A DNA stretch of 64,000 nt from Clostridium sp. Marseille-P2415 (lineage in GTDB: Bacteria; Bacillota; Clostridia; Lachnospirales; Lachnospiraceae): positions 772,308 through 836,307 of the forward strand of contig NZ_LT732526.1 of NCBI RefSeq assembly GCF_900155545.1. Reading direction: 5' to 3'. The translations under genes were made by a program, and so were the position numbers. Of this stretch, positions 1 through 8,821 are shown in pieces (position 1 is the stretch's first letter; every line of letters starts with the position of its first letter). The notes under the pieces are model-generated. The model was not told the origin of the DNA, did not search any database, and saw only the letters and a program-made list of their open reading frames with translations.

Positions 1-649
1 ACTGGCCAACATCTATCTTCCCAAGGCGCTTCCGCTTACAGAGCTTCCGGACGAAAGAATGCAGTTTACCCTGGGGATGTACGGGGATGGCGATTTCTTT
101 GACATGAAGGGCGTTATGGAAGAATTTTTCGATCAGGCGGGAATGCACAAAAAGCCTCATTACGATCCAAAAGGCGGGAAAACCTTCCTTCATCCGGGAA
201 GACAGGCGGATATTGTGTATGACGGCGTGACCATCGGCTATTTGGGCGAGGTACACCCGGATGTGGCTGATAATTATAAAATCGGGGATCGTGCCTATGT
301 AGCTGTGATCGATATGCCATCTTTGATCCCGTTTACAAGCTTTGACCGCAAATATACCGGAATTGCCAAGTATCCGGCTGTTACCAGAGACATCAGCATG
401 GTGGTTCCGAAGGATATACTGGTTGGACAGATCGAAGAAGTCATTGAGCAGCGTGGAGGAAAGATGCTGGAAAGTTATCAGCTTTTCGATATCTATGAGG
501 GGGCGCAGGTTTTAGCCGGCTGCAAGTCGGTGGCATATTCCATTACCTTCCGTGCGGGCGATCATACTCTGGAGGATCAGGAAGTTCTTGCTGTGATGAA
601 GAAGATCCTGAATGGATTACAGGGACTGGGAATTGAGCTCAGGGCTTAA
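1..649 (+). CDS. pheT: Phenylalanine--tRNA ligase beta subunit, C-terminal part (5' end outside window)
   Basis: The reading frame is open from base 2 and ends at a TAA, giving the last 215 residues of a protein normally about 800 long. PheT pairs with PheS in the (alpha-beta)2 enzyme that charges tRNA-Phe in the cytoplasm. Visible parts are the end of the catalytic-like core ('GYLGEVHPDVADNY') and the C-terminal ferredoxin-fold anticodon-binding domain, which starts near 'KYPAVTRDISMVVP' and covers about the last 93 residues. The gene is cut by the window edge, not broken. An intrinsic terminator follows 25 bases after the stop, so this is the end of a pheST-type operon. Identification is secure. 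Confidence 0.95.
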   Translation, partial: LANIYLPKALPLTELPDERMQFTLGMYGDGDFFDMKGVMEEFFDQAGMHKKPHYDPKGGKTFLHPGRQADIVYDGVTIGYLGEVHPDVADNYKIGDRAYVAVIDMPSLIPFTSFDRKYTGIAKYPAVTRDISMVVPKDILVGQIEEVIEQRGGKMLESYQLFDIYEGAQVLAGCKSVAYSITFRAGDHTLEDQEVLAVMKKILNGLQGLGIELRA

Positions 650-672
650 AATATAGTTTTTTGGTAATAAGG

Positions 673-715
673 AAGATGTCAGGATTTGCAGGGAATGCAT
701 CCTGACATCTTTTTC
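673..715 (+). terminator. Intrinsic terminator after pheT
   Basis: A 12-bp stem (AGATGTCAGGAT / ATCCTGACATCT) is followed by a short T run. It lies between pheT and the enolase-like gene. Confidence 0.85.
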
Positions 716-792
716 ATCTCCGCCTGCATGGTTTTGGTAAATTCCGTCAATCCTTACGATAGGAATGAGTGAAAAGACAGGGAGGCAAAATC

Positions 793-1974
793 ATGTTTGG
801 CGGACTGGATATCATAGAGGTAACAGGAAGAATCGTTCTGGATTCCTGGTCGAATCCGGCGGTCGAGGCTGAGACAGTTTTGGAAAATGGCGCACACGGA
901 AGGGCGCTGGTTTCATTGGGGAATGCCGGAAAGGCAAAACAAGAGGCAGAGCTTGTGAGTGACTGGCTGTCGGAAGCCATATTGTTTGAGGACGCATCGA
1001 ATCAGGAACGCATTGACAGGCTGCTTTTGCAGGCGGCAGAGGATAAAACAATGGAAGGCAAGAGCGGAAGATATGGGGTCTTAGCCATATCCATGGCTGT
1101 TGCAAGGGCGGCAGGTGCCGGACTAGGGCTTCCTCTTTACCGCTATCTGGGTGGAACCTCGGCGCCGGTAATGCCGGTTCCCATGATGAGCATGATAAGC
1201 GGAGGAGATGCCGAAAAGGGTATTGATCTGCTTGAACTTATGATTGTCCCGCAGGGAGCGGAAACTTATTCGGAAGGATTACGCATGGGGGTGGAAATTT
1301 ACCAGACTTTAAAAAGACTTCTGGCTTTGAGCGGCTACAATACTTCCACCGGGGAAGGTGGAGGCTTTATGCCGGATATGAAAAGCACCGAAGAAGCGCT
1401 GCGTTATTTGATGGATGCCTTTCGGTTAAGCGGTTATAAGCCTGGGACGGATGTTCTGGTGGCTGTCAATGCCGGTGCGGAACGGTTATATGAAAAAGAT
1501 GAGGGAGTTTACCGTTTTTCAAAGGAAAGCAAAAAAGGCGGAATTCCCATAAACCGGGGTCAAAAGGATATGATTGCCTATTATCTGAGGCTGGCGGATG
1601 GATTTCCTGTCTGTACGGTCATGGATGGGCTGTGGAAGGAGGACTTAGAAGGAAGAAGCCAGATGATGCGGATGCTGGAGCATCGTGTTTTAATGGTGTC
1701 CGATGACTTTTTTGCTGCCAATGGAACCGTTATTAAGATGGAACAGGCCGGAACTGTTACCGGGGCACTGAAAATGGTGGAGAAAGCCCGGAAAGCGGGT
1801 CATAAGGTGATCATTTCTAACAGTTATGGAGAAACGGAAGAGCCCTTCCTTGCCGATATGGCGGCTGCAATTCATGCCGATTATATTAGGAGCGGTGCTC
1901 CCTGCAGAGGAGAATGTACGGCCAAATATAATGAACTTCTCCGCATAGAAGAATTTTATCATAAATGCAGATAG
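793..1974 (+). CDS. Enolase-like protein with degraded active site (probable pseudoenzyme)
   Basis: The 393-residue product aligns along its whole length with enolase (normally about 430): 'VLDSWSNPAVEAE', 'SMAVARAAG', 'LPLYRYLGG', 'PVPMMSMISGG', 'GAPCRGECTAKYNELLRIEE'. ATG 793 is preferred over an in-frame GTG at 769 because GGGAGG lies 7 bases before it. Key catalytic positions have changed. The 'SGAST' mobile loop reads 'SLGNAG', the catalytic 'DEGGF' reads 'EGGGF', the 'H' of 'GGAHADN' is absent, the metal ligand in 'LDVAASEF' is Asn, the ligand in 'SIEDGL' is Met, 'SHRSGET' reads 'SNSYGET', and the substrate Lys near the C-terminus is Arg. The catalytic-base Lys ('VIKMEQAGT') and one metal Asp ('SDDFF') remain. 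Position before secG-rnr is that of the normal clostridial eno. Glycolytic activity is unlikely; the function is unknown. Confidence 0.88.
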   Translation: MFGGLDIIEVTGRIVLDSWSNPAVEAETVLENGAHGRALVSLGNAGKAKQEAELVSDWLSEAILFEDASNQERIDRLLLQAAEDKTMEGKSGRYGVLAISMAVARAAGAGLGLPLYRYLGGTSAPVMPVPMMSMISGGDAEKGIDLLELMIVPQGAETYSEGLRMGVEIYQTLKRLLALSGYNTSTGEGGGFMPDMKSTEEALRYLMDAFRLSGYKPGTDVLVAVNAGAERLYEKDEGVYRFSKESKKGGIPINRGQKDMIAYYLRLADGFPVCTVMDGLWKEDLEGRSQMMRMLEHRVLMVSDDFFAANGTVIKMEQAGTVTGALKMVEKARKAGHKVIISNSYGETEEPFLADMAAAIHADYIRSGAPCRGECTAKYNELLRIEEFYHKCR

Positions 1975-2020
1975 AATGCCGATCCTATGAAAAAATCCTA
2001 TGAAAAAATATAAAAATATA

Positions 2021-2049
2021 TTGTATTTGCTTAGAAATTATGGTATGAT
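2021..2049 (+). promoter_or_regulatory. Sigma-A promoter for secG
   Basis: TTGTAT, a 17-base spacer and TATGAT lie 30 bases before the secG start, so secG can be transcribed independently of the enolase-like gene. Confidence 0.65.
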
Positions 2050-2079
2050 AACCGGTGTTTGACTATAGGAGGTGGAAAC

Positions 2080-2313
2080 ATGATCAGGATTATATTATCA
2101 ATCATATTTGTTATCATATGTATTGCTTTATCAGCAATTATCCTGTTACAGGAAGGAAAGAGTCAGGGCTTAGGTTCGATCGGTGGTATGGCAGATACTT
2201 ACTGGGGCAGAAACAAGGGCCGTTCCATGGAAGGGAAACTGGAGAAATTTACAAAGTACGGAGCAGTCCTGTTTTTTATTCTTGCGTTAGTACTGAATCT
2301 GAATATACTGTAA
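2080..2313 (+). CDS. secG: Preprotein translocase subunit SecG
   Basis: A 77-residue membrane protein with two hydrophobic segments (about residues 2-22 and 58-76). They are joined by the typical SecG loop 'LLQEGKSQGLGSIGG' and 'DTYWGRNKGRSMEGKLEK'. It is the small accessory subunit of the SecYEG channel. ATG 2080 follows AGGAGG with good spacing; an upstream TTG at 2059 would overlap that ribosome binding site and is rejected. It sits between the enolase-like gene and rnr, the usual clostridial arrangement, with a promoter before it and a terminator after it. Confidence 0.95.
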   Translation: MIRIILSIIFVIICIALSAIILLQEGKSQGLGSIGGMADTYWGRNKGRSMEGKLEKFTKYGAVLFFILALVLNLNIL

Positions 2314-2318
2314 AGATT

Positions 2319-2356
2319 AAACACTCTTGTGGTATGGTAACAAGGGTGTTTTTTTC
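2319..2356 (+). terminator. Intrinsic terminator after secG
   Basis: Stem ACACTCTTGT / ACAAGGGTGT followed by a run of seven T. rnr begins 90 bases later, so some read-through or a separate rnr promoter is expected. Confidence 0.8.
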
Positions 2357-2444
2357 GCATTATGGGAAAACTTTGTAATACCTTATGGTAAAGTGAAGAT
2401 AATAGAGAAAGAATGAAAAAGAAAGACAATAAGAGAGGGAAACA

Positions 2445-4580
2445 ATGACAGAAGAACAGTTAATGCAACGGAAAGCCATGCTTCTAAAGCTGTTTGAAGA
2501 CCCAGCCTATGTACCGATGAAATTGAAGGAGCTGGCCATTCTCTTTGATATTCCCAAAGAACAGAGAGAGGATTTAAAAGAGGTATTGGATGCTCTTTTG
2601 GCAGAAGGAAAGATTGGCGTATCACAAAAGGGCAAGTATGGAAAGCCGGATATCGGTTCCATTGCCGGAGTGTTTTCGGGCCATCCCAAGGGCTTTGGCT
2701 TTGTAACGGTAGAAGGGCTGGAACAGGACATCTTTATTCCGGAGGAGAAAACAGGCAGCGCTCTTCATGGAGATACGGTGCTTATATCGGCGGAAACGAA
2801 ACCTGGCAATGGCAAACGGGCAGAAGGCCAGGTGATCAGGGTGTTAGAACACACCAATGGGCAGATCATAGGTTATTATCAGAAAAATAAGAGCTTTGGC
2901 TTTGTGATTCCGGATAACCAGAAGATTTCAAAGGATATTTTTGTGCCTCAGGGCAAGGATATGGGCGCCATGACAGGCCACAAGGTGATTGTGAAGGTGA
3001 CGGATTTTGGCGGACCGGGACGGAAACCGGAAGGGATTATTACGGAAATTCTTGGACATGTCAATGATCCGGGCACGGATATTCTTTCGATTGTAAGGGC
3101 TTATGGGCTTCCTGAGGAATTTCCGGACAGCGTGATGAAGCAGGTGACAGCAGTGCCGGATGAGATTACGGGTAAAGATATGCAGGGACGTCTGGATTTA
3201 AGAAATTTACAGACCGTTACCATTGACGGGGAAGATGCAAAGGATCTTGACGATGCCATCACCATATCAAAGAAAGGCAATGTGTATACTCTTGGAGTTC
3301 ATATTGCGGATGTGACCAATTATGTGACAGAATACAGTCCTCTTGATGAAGAGGCATTAAAACGGGGAACCAGTGTATATCTTGTGGACCGTGTGATCCC
3401 CATGCTGCCCCATAAACTGTCAAACGGGATCTGTTCTTTGAACCAGGGAGAAGACAGGCTTGCTCTCAGTTGTATCATGGATATTGATGAGACCGGAGAT
3501 GTCATTGGCCACAGGATCGCAGAAACTGTGATCAATGTGGACAGGAGAATGACCTATACAGCAGTGAATGCAGTTGTAACAGACCGTGATGAAGCGGTGA
3601 TGAAAGAATATGAAGCATTTGTTCCCATGTTTTTACAGATGAAAGAACTGGCAGATATTCTTAGGGAAAAAAGAAAGAAAAGAGGGTCCATTGATTTCGA
3701 TTTCCCAGAGACAAAAGTCATTCTTGATGAACGGGGAAAACCTTTGGAAATCAGACCATATGACCGCAATGCCGCAACGAAAATCATTGAAGATTTTATG
3801 CTGATGGCAAATGAAACAGTGGCGGAAGATTACTTCTGGCAGGAAATCCCGTTCCTTTACCGGACCCATGATAACCCGGATCCGGAAAAAATGAAGAGCT
3901 TAGCTACCCTGATCAACAATTTCGGTTACTCCATCCGGTTCCATAACGGAGAAGTTTACCCAAAAGAAGTCCAGAAGCTGCTTGCCAATGCAGAGGATAC
4001 ACCGGAAGAAGCGTTAATCAGCCGTCTGGCTCTCCGTTCCATGAAGCAGGCAAAATATACCGTGACCAATACCGGACACTTTGGTCTGGCCGCCAAATAT
4101 TATACCCACTTCACTTCTCCTATTCGAAGATATCCGGATTTACAGATTCACCGGATCATTAAGGAGAATTTAAGGGCCGGATTAAGTGATAAGAGAATCA
4201 GCCATTATGATAAGATCTTAGGCCAGGTGTCTGTTCAGGCTTCCACTACGGAGAGAAGAGCGGATGAGGCAGAAAGAGAAACAATTAAACTTAAAAAATG
4301 CGAATATATGTCGAGATATATTGGAGAAGAGTTTGATGGAGTAATCTCCGGAGTGACAAACTGGGGACTTTATGTGGAACTTCCCAATACGGTAGAAGGT
4401 CTGGTTCATGTCAACCAGCTCCAGGACGATTATTATCATTTTGATGAAGAGCATTATGAACTGGTGGGAGAGATGACGAGAAAGACTTACAAGCTGGGAC
4501 AGCCCATTCGGGTCATGGTGGCCAGTACGGATAAGCTTTTGCGTACCATCGACTTTATTCCGGCTAAAGAGTTTCAGTAA
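2445..4580 (+). CDS. rnr: Ribonuclease R
   Basis: The 711-residue product has the standard RNase R layout. An N-terminal winged-helix region (about 1-65) is followed by two cold-shock domains (first with 'GFGFVTVEG' near residue 85). The RNB catalytic domain has the metal-binding 'DGEDAKDLDDA' near residue 261, and a C-terminal S1 domain follows ('GVISGVTNWGLYVELPN', about 625-705). It is a processive 3'-5' exoribonuclease that degrades structured RNA and works with tmRNA/SmpB in trans-translation. In most Clostridia smpB follows directly; here smpB is displaced by about 12.5 kb. ATG 2445 has a GAGAGGGA ribosome binding site. Confidence 0.96.
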   Translation: MTEEQLMQRKAMLLKLFEDPAYVPMKLKELAILFDIPKEQREDLKEVLDALLAEGKIGVSQKGKYGKPDIGSIAGVFSGHPKGFGFVTVEGLEQDIFIPEEKTGSALHGDTVLISAETKPGNGKRAEGQVIRVLEHTNGQIIGYYQKNKSFGFVIPDNQKISKDIFVPQGKDMGAMTGHKVIVKVTDFGGPGRKPEGIITEILGHVNDPGTDILSIVRAYGLPEEFPDSVMKQVTAVPDEITGKDMQGRLDLRNLQTVTIDGEDAKDLDDAITISKKGNVYTLGVHIADVTNYVTEYSPLDEEALKRGTSVYLVDRVIPMLPHKLSNGICSLNQGEDRLALSCIMDIDETGDVIGHRIAETVINVDRRMTYTAVNAVVTDRDEAVMKEYEAFVPMFLQMKELADILREKRKKRGSIDFDFPETKVILDERGKPLEIRPYDRNAATKIIEDFMLMANETVAEDYFWQEIPFLYRTHDNPDPEKMKSLATLINNFGYSIRFHNGEVYPKEVQKLLANAEDTPEEALISRLALRSMKQAKYTVTNTGHFGLAAKYYTHFTSPIRRYPDLQIHRIIKENLRAGLSDKRISHYDKILGQVSVQASTTERRADEAERETIKLKKCEYMSRYIGEEFDGVISGVTNWGLYVELPNTVEGLVHVNQLQDDYYHFDEEHYELVGEMTRKTYKLGQPIRVMVASTDKLLRTIDFIPAKEFQ

Positions 4581-4806
4581 TTATCAGTTTTGAACTATCT
4601 ATATTCTTTTGATCGAACACATGGGATTTGGTCTTGTTTTGTACAGGATTAAATCCCTGATTCTTTCATCCATATGCTCCTTTGAAATAAAATCCAAACT
4701 CTTTTTTATTCCTTCGATACCTTTGAAATGTTAAAACTAAGTGATACTTATAAAAGATTCACTGGTACATATACGAATAAAATTAACTCCAGAAGGGAGA
4801 TTTTCT

Positions 4807-5967
4807 ATGGCAATCGTCGTAAAAAAGTTAGTAAAGAATGCATATTTCTTATATAAGATGGAATTGGTTGCCGGAAGGAACGGGATGAATAACCTGGTTC
4901 AATGGGTCCATATCATTGAGGATGATGCGGTCAGCCCCTTTCTGCATGGTTATGAACTGGTATTTACAGCGGGAATTTTAAACAAATCCGATCATTGGCT
5001 TTTGGATTTTGCAAAAAAGCTGAATATGTCAGGGGTCAGTGCATTTGTAGTTAATTTAGGACCTCATACAAAAGAAATTCCCAAAGAAGTAGCAGAGTAC
5101 TGTGATGAAGTCAATATGCCATTGTTTACCATACCGTGGGAGACCCGAATGGTCGACATGACCAGGGATTTCTGCCGCCGGATCATGGTAAATGACAATG
5201 TAGAAAACAGTATGGCGACTACGATCAAGAATATTATATTTAACATTGGAGATTTGGAATCCCAGATATTACAGATGGAGCGCAACGGTTATAAAAGAAG
5301 CGACACATTTTGCTTTATCAGTCTTCTGGCTGAAAGAAATGAAAGTGCAGCTTTTGAAGAATTTATGGATCGGCTTACCATATATGCAGAAAAAACAGCA
5401 AGAAAAATCCACGAATTATTTATCTCCTTTACGTATAAAGAAAATCTTGTATTTGTATTGGTCGATTACTCGGATGAAGAAATAGAAAGCTTTGTAAAAG
5501 ACTTTTTAGAGCATGTGAAAAAAGAGAAAAATGAATCACTGGTTCATCTGGGAATCAGCTCCAATCAGCCAGGAATCTATAATCAGGAGCAGAATTTTGA
5601 GAGATCCATATCGGCCATGGAAATGGCGGAAAAGCAAAAGGAAATGGTACTTTTTTATGACCGTTTAAGTGTTTATAAAATTTTATATTCGGTCAAAGAA
5701 CGATCCGTATTGAGGAGTTTTTACAATGATACCATTGGTTTGTTGGAAAAGTATGACAGAGAAAACAAAACAGATTTGATCTCTTTGCTAAGAACTTATT
5801 TAGAAAATAACGGAAGCCTTCAGCTGGTATCGGAGAAAATGTATATTCACCGAAACACAGTGACAAATCAATTAAAGAAAATTGAAACAATAACCGGATT
5901 CAATCCTATGGAGTTAGAAGATAAGGTAAAATTATATCTGGGCTTCTATATTCAGGATATTATTTGA
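4807..5967 (+). CDS. PucR-family transcriptional regulator of the pyrimidine operon
   Basis: 386 residues. The N-terminal PucR domain (about 1-125, 'HGYELVFTAGILNKSDHWLL') is the ligand-sensing type found in purine, allantoin and pyrimidine catabolism regulators. The C-terminus (about 325-385) has the PucR helix-turn-helix 'SEKMYIHRNTVTNQLKKIE'. ATG 4807 is chosen because AGAAGGGAG lies just upstream; a GTG at 4741 has no ribosome binding site. The gene stands immediately before, and on the same strand as, the pyd operon. It is the obvious candidate to control that operon, perhaps through the palindrome at 6032-6053. The effector cannot be read from sequence; uracil, dihydrouracil or beta-alanine are guesses. 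Confidence 0.87.
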   Translation: MAIVVKKLVKNAYFLYKMELVAGRNGMNNLVQWVHIIEDDAVSPFLHGYELVFTAGILNKSDHWLLDFAKKLNMSGVSAFVVNLGPHTKEIPKEVAEYCDEVNMPLFTIPWETRMVDMTRDFCRRIMVNDNVENSMATTIKNIIFNIGDLESQILQMERNGYKRSDTFCFISLLAERNESAAFEEFMDRLTIYAEKTARKIHELFISFTYKENLVFVLVDYSDEEIESFVKDFLEHVKKEKNESLVHLGISSNQPGIYNQEQNFERSISAMEMAEKQKEMVLFYDRLSVYKILYSVKERSVLRSFYNDTIGLLEKYDRENKTDLISLLRTYLENNGSLQLVSEKMYIHRNTVTNQLKKIETITGFNPMELEDKVKLYLGFYIQDII

Positions 5968-6031
5968 AACCAAGGCATAATGCCCTGTTTATGCACAAAA
6001 ACGGCTTCTGGGAAGCTGTTTCATAAGACGG

Positions 6032-6053
6032 TAATTGTGCAACTGCACAATTA
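6032..6053. promoter_or_regulatory. Perfect inverted repeat, candidate operator of the pyd operon
   Basis: Two 10-base arms (TAATTGTGCA and TGCACAATTA) separated by two bases lie about 20 bases upstream of the predicted -35 box. The size, symmetry and place fit a dimeric activator site; PucR family proteins often act from upstream. A partial half-site (TTATGCACAA) lies near 5990. Binding is inferred. Confidence 0.55.
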
Positions 6054-6071
6054 TCTTTGTTCACTTGCTGG

Positions 6072-6101
6072 TTGCAATCCCTGTTTGACTGTGCTTATAA
6101 T
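6072..6101 (+). promoter_or_regulatory. Sigma-A promoter of the pyd operon
   Basis: TTGCAA, 18-base spacer, TATAAT. It leaves a leader of about 125 bases before pydD. Confidence 0.7.
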
Positions 6102-6123
6102 ACTACCATGTCAAAGACAGAAG

Positions 6124-6215
6124 GAAATACGCGCAAGATCAGTGCCGTATTTCACTTAGTAAAATAATGAATGCAGCGACGATGCTTACATAGCCATCGG
6201 TCCGCTGCTTTTTTT
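6124..6215 (+). promoter_or_regulatory. Structured leader with hairpin and terminator upstream of pydD (possible attenuator)
   Basis: The leader first forms a stem GAAATACG / CGTATTTC (6124-6153). A second, stronger hairpin (6173-6209, outer stem GCAGCG / CGCTGC, inner CGATG / CATCG) is directly followed by seven T, the layout of an intrinsic terminator. It ends only two bases before the AGGAGG of pydD. A terminator between promoter and first gene suggests transcription attenuation. I recognise no known riboswitch class here. Confidence 0.6.
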
Positions 6216-6231
6216 GTAGGAGGAAAAGAAC

Positions 6232-7557
6232 ATGTTGGGTGAAGAGATTAGAGGTACATTAAAGGAATATAACTTACAATCCTGGAGCAAGCAGAAAAAC
6301 ATAAATCCAATTCCAGTAGAAAAGGCAGACGGAATTTACTTTTGGGATTACGAAGGCACCCGGTATAGTGATATGTCCTCTCAGCTTGTGAATATGAATC
6401 TTGGTTTCGGAAATCAGTCCATCAGCCAGGCAATTAAGGATCAGGTAGATCAGTTTTGTTTTGTAGGACCCTCCTACGGTGCAGAGTCTAGAGCAGTTCT
6501 TGCAAAAAAAATTATTGATTTAATGCCTGATACCATGGGAAAAGTATTCTTTACCAATGCAGGGGCAGAATCCAATGAGAATGCCGTAAAAATTGCGAGA
6601 ATGTTTACCGGAAAGAATAAAATCTTCAGCCGGTACAGAAGTTATCATGGTTCTTCCTTTGGCGCCGGTAACTTAACCGGAGAGCCAAGAAGATACACAT
6701 TGGAGCCGGGAGTTCCTGGTTTTGTGAAATTTTTTGATCCCTATGTTTACAGAGAAGCCATTGATTTTGAGTCAGAGGAGGCGGCTTCCAGCTATTACTT
6801 AACAAAGTTAGAAGAGCAGATTCAGTATGAAGGACCAAACAGCATCGCAGCCATTGTGATGGAGACGATTACAGGATCAAATGGAATCCTGATTCCGCCA
6901 AGAGGATATATGCCCGGGGTTCGAGCCCTTTGCGATAAGTATGGAATTTTAATGATATGCGATGAAGTCATGACCGGCTGGTGCCGTACCGGCAAAATGT
7001 TTGCATTTGAACATTTTGATATTAAACCGGACATTGTAACCTTTGCCAAGGGAGTTACCTGCGGTTATGTTCCTCTTGGCGGAGTGGCGGTCAGCAAAGA
7101 GATTGCCGCATACTTTGACGATAACCTATTATCCTGCGGACTTACATACAGCGGCCACCCCTTATCCTGTGCAGCAGGTATTGCATGTGTCAATTATTAT
7201 GAAGAAGCAGATATCTTAGGCAATGTAAATAAGGTCGGCCAGGTTTTAGGTGAAAAGCTGGAAGAAATGAAAAAGACCCATGCATGTGTGGGAGATGTCC
7301 GCTACATCGGTTTATTTTCAGCCGTTGAACTTGTGAAAAGCAAAGAGACAAAGGAAGCTTTGGTACCATACGGGAAAGACCCGGAAGGCATTATGGGAAA
7401 AATAGCAGGACTTTTAAAAGAGCGGAAGTTTATGACTTATACCCATGAAAATATGATATTAGTTGCACCTCCGCTGATTATTACAAAGGAGCAGCTGGAA
7501 GAAGAGCTGGCCAAAATGGATGAAGTACTTACGATTGTAGACCGGGAGTTTTTATAA
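6232..7557 (+). CDS. pydD: Class III aminotransferase, probable beta-alanine transaminase (PydD)
   Basis: 441 residues with all marks of class III PLP aminotransferases: 'FFTNAGAESNENAVKIAR', the 'ICDEVMTGWCRTGK' cofactor-Asp motif, and the Schiff-base Lys273 in 'TFAKGVTCG'. The family transfers omega-amino groups to a keto acid. In this operon the substrate is inferred to be beta-alanine, giving malonate semialdehyde for the next gene product. The start at 6232 follows AGGAGG. It is the first gene of the operon, directly behind a terminator-like leader. GABA or taurine transaminase would be possible from sequence alone; the neighbourhood decides. Confidence 0.85.
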   Translation: MLGEEIRGTLKEYNLQSWSKQKNINPIPVEKADGIYFWDYEGTRYSDMSSQLVNMNLGFGNQSISQAIKDQVDQFCFVGPSYGAESRAVLAKKIIDLMPDTMGKVFFTNAGAESNENAVKIARMFTGKNKIFSRYRSYHGSSFGAGNLTGEPRRYTLEPGVPGFVKFFDPYVYREAIDFESEEAASSYYLTKLEEQIQYEGPNSIAAIVMETITGSNGILIPPRGYMPGVRALCDKYGILMICDEVMTGWCRTGKMFAFEHFDIKPDIVTFAKGVTCGYVPLGGVAVSKEIAAYFDDNLLSCGLTYSGHPLSCAAGIACVNYYEEADILGNVNKVGQVLGEKLEEMKKTHACVGDVRYIGLFSAVELVKSKETKEALVPYGKDPEGIMGKIAGLLKERKFMTYTHENMILVAPPLIITKEQLEEELAKMDEVLTIVDREFL

Positions 7558-7581
7558 TTGATAAAGAAAAAGAGGTGAACT

Positions 7582-8733
7582 ATGGCAGCTCAATTTACGT
7601 TACCGGGACGAACAATATTAGGAGCAAATGCATTAGAGAGCAGTGAAAATGCAATAAAGGGCTTAGGCAAAAAAGCGTTTATCGTAACAGGAAAAATAGT
7701 AACAAAAATGGGAACAGTCTCTATGCTTACCGGTTATCTTGACAGGTGGAAAATCGATTATAAAATATTTAATGATATAACAGGCGAGCCGACGGATGAT
7801 ATGGTTCTTGCAGGTGTAAAGGCCTATCAGGATTCCGGATGTGATTTTCTGATTGGAATCGGAGGAGGAAGTCCGTTGGATAGTGCCAAAGCAATCGGAG
7901 CTATGACCACGCTAAAAGGAAATATCGCAGATTATATGGGCGTTGAGATCAAAGGCAAGTTTCCGCCTCTGGTGCTCATACCTACAACTGCCGGAACCGG
8001 CTCAGAGACAACAAAGTTTACGGTGATAACGGATACGGAAAAAGGGGTAAAGATGCTTTTAAAAGGTGATGACTTACTTCCTGAGATAGCCATCATTGAT
8101 CCGGAGTTTACGGTGACAGCGCCAAAAAGCATCACCGCTGCAACCGGGATGGATGCTTTAACTCATGCAGTGGAGTCTTATGTCTCAAGAAAGGCAAATG
8201 CCCTGACAGATCTTTATGCATTATCTGCAATCAAACGTATCTTTCAATATTTGCCTCTTGCCTATGAGGATGGAACAGATAAAAAAGCAAGGGAAGAGAT
8301 GTCCATTGCCGCATTTGAAGCAGGTGTCTGTATCAATAATGCATCGGTAACCATTGTCCATGGAATGAGCCGGCCCATCGGAGCATTGTTTCATGTTCCC
8401 CATGGTATTTCAAACGCTATGCTAATTACGGAGTGTTTGTCTTATGTGGCCGACGGCTGTTACGGCAGATTTGCTGATATGGCTAAAGCAATCGGAGCAG
8501 CAACGGAAGTAACCGATGAAAAAGAAGCCAGTGAAGCATTTTTTAAAGCTTTAAAGAAGCTTTGCAGCCAATGTGAAATTCCAACGCTGAAAGAATATGG
8601 AATCCGGAAGGAAGACTTTGAAGCAGTTTCCGATAAGATGGCCGGTGATGCCATGGCGAGCGGAAGTCCCTCTAACACAAGAAAAGAGATTTCCAAAGAA
8701 GATTTATTAAAAATATATAGTAGATTGTTTTAA
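7582..8733 (+). CDS. pydE: Iron-containing alcohol dehydrogenase, probable malonate semialdehyde reductase (PydE)
   Basis: 383 residues of the Fe-ADH (group III) family. The cofactor-binding 'GIGGGSPLDSAKAIG' and 'PTTAGTGSET' are followed by the metal-binding region 'MDALTHAVESYVSRKAN' and 'HGMSRPIGALFHVPHG', which supplies the Asp and His ligands. In the described clostridial reductive pyrimidine pathway an enzyme of this family reduces malonate semialdehyde to 3-hydroxypropionate with NAD(P)H. The gene begins 24 bases after pydD with an AGAGGTG ribosome binding site, so the two are co-transcribed. The family is certain; substrate is inferred from context. Confidence 0.83.
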   Translation: MAAQFTLPGRTILGANALESSENAIKGLGKKAFIVTGKIVTKMGTVSMLTGYLDRWKIDYKIFNDITGEPTDDMVLAGVKAYQDSGCDFLIGIGGGSPLDSAKAIGAMTTLKGNIADYMGVEIKGKFPPLVLIPTTAGTGSETTKFTVITDTEKGVKMLLKGDDLLPEIAIIDPEFTVTAPKSITAATGMDALTHAVESYVSRKANALTDLYALSAIKRIFQYLPLAYEDGTDKKAREEMSIAAFEAGVCINNASVTIVHGMSRPIGALFHVPHGISNAMLITECLSYVADGCYGRFADMAKAIGAATEVTDEKEASEAFFKALKKLCSQCEIPTLKEYGIRKEDFEAVSDKMAGDAMASGSPSNTRKEISKEDLLKIYSRLF

Positions 8734-8766
8734 ATCATGAAACTTCCTACGAACAGAACGAAACTT

Positions 8767-8800
8767 ACAAGGGTGTAAGGCGAAAGCTTTACACCCTTGT
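8767..8800 (+). promoter_or_regulatory. Intercistronic GNRA-tetraloop hairpin before the transporter genes
   Basis: Twelve perfect pairs (ACAAGGGTGTAA / TTACACCCTTGT) plus three inner pairs enclose a GAAA loop. There is no adequate T run, so this looks like an mRNA processing or stability element rather than a terminator. Confidence 0.6.
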
Positions 8801-8821
8801 TTGCAGAACAGGAGGATTTAA

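Noticed and set aside
4623-4657. Terminator after rnr (GGGATTT / AAATCCC)
   Set aside because: The stem is only seven pairs with a long loop and no T run, so support is too weak to list it.
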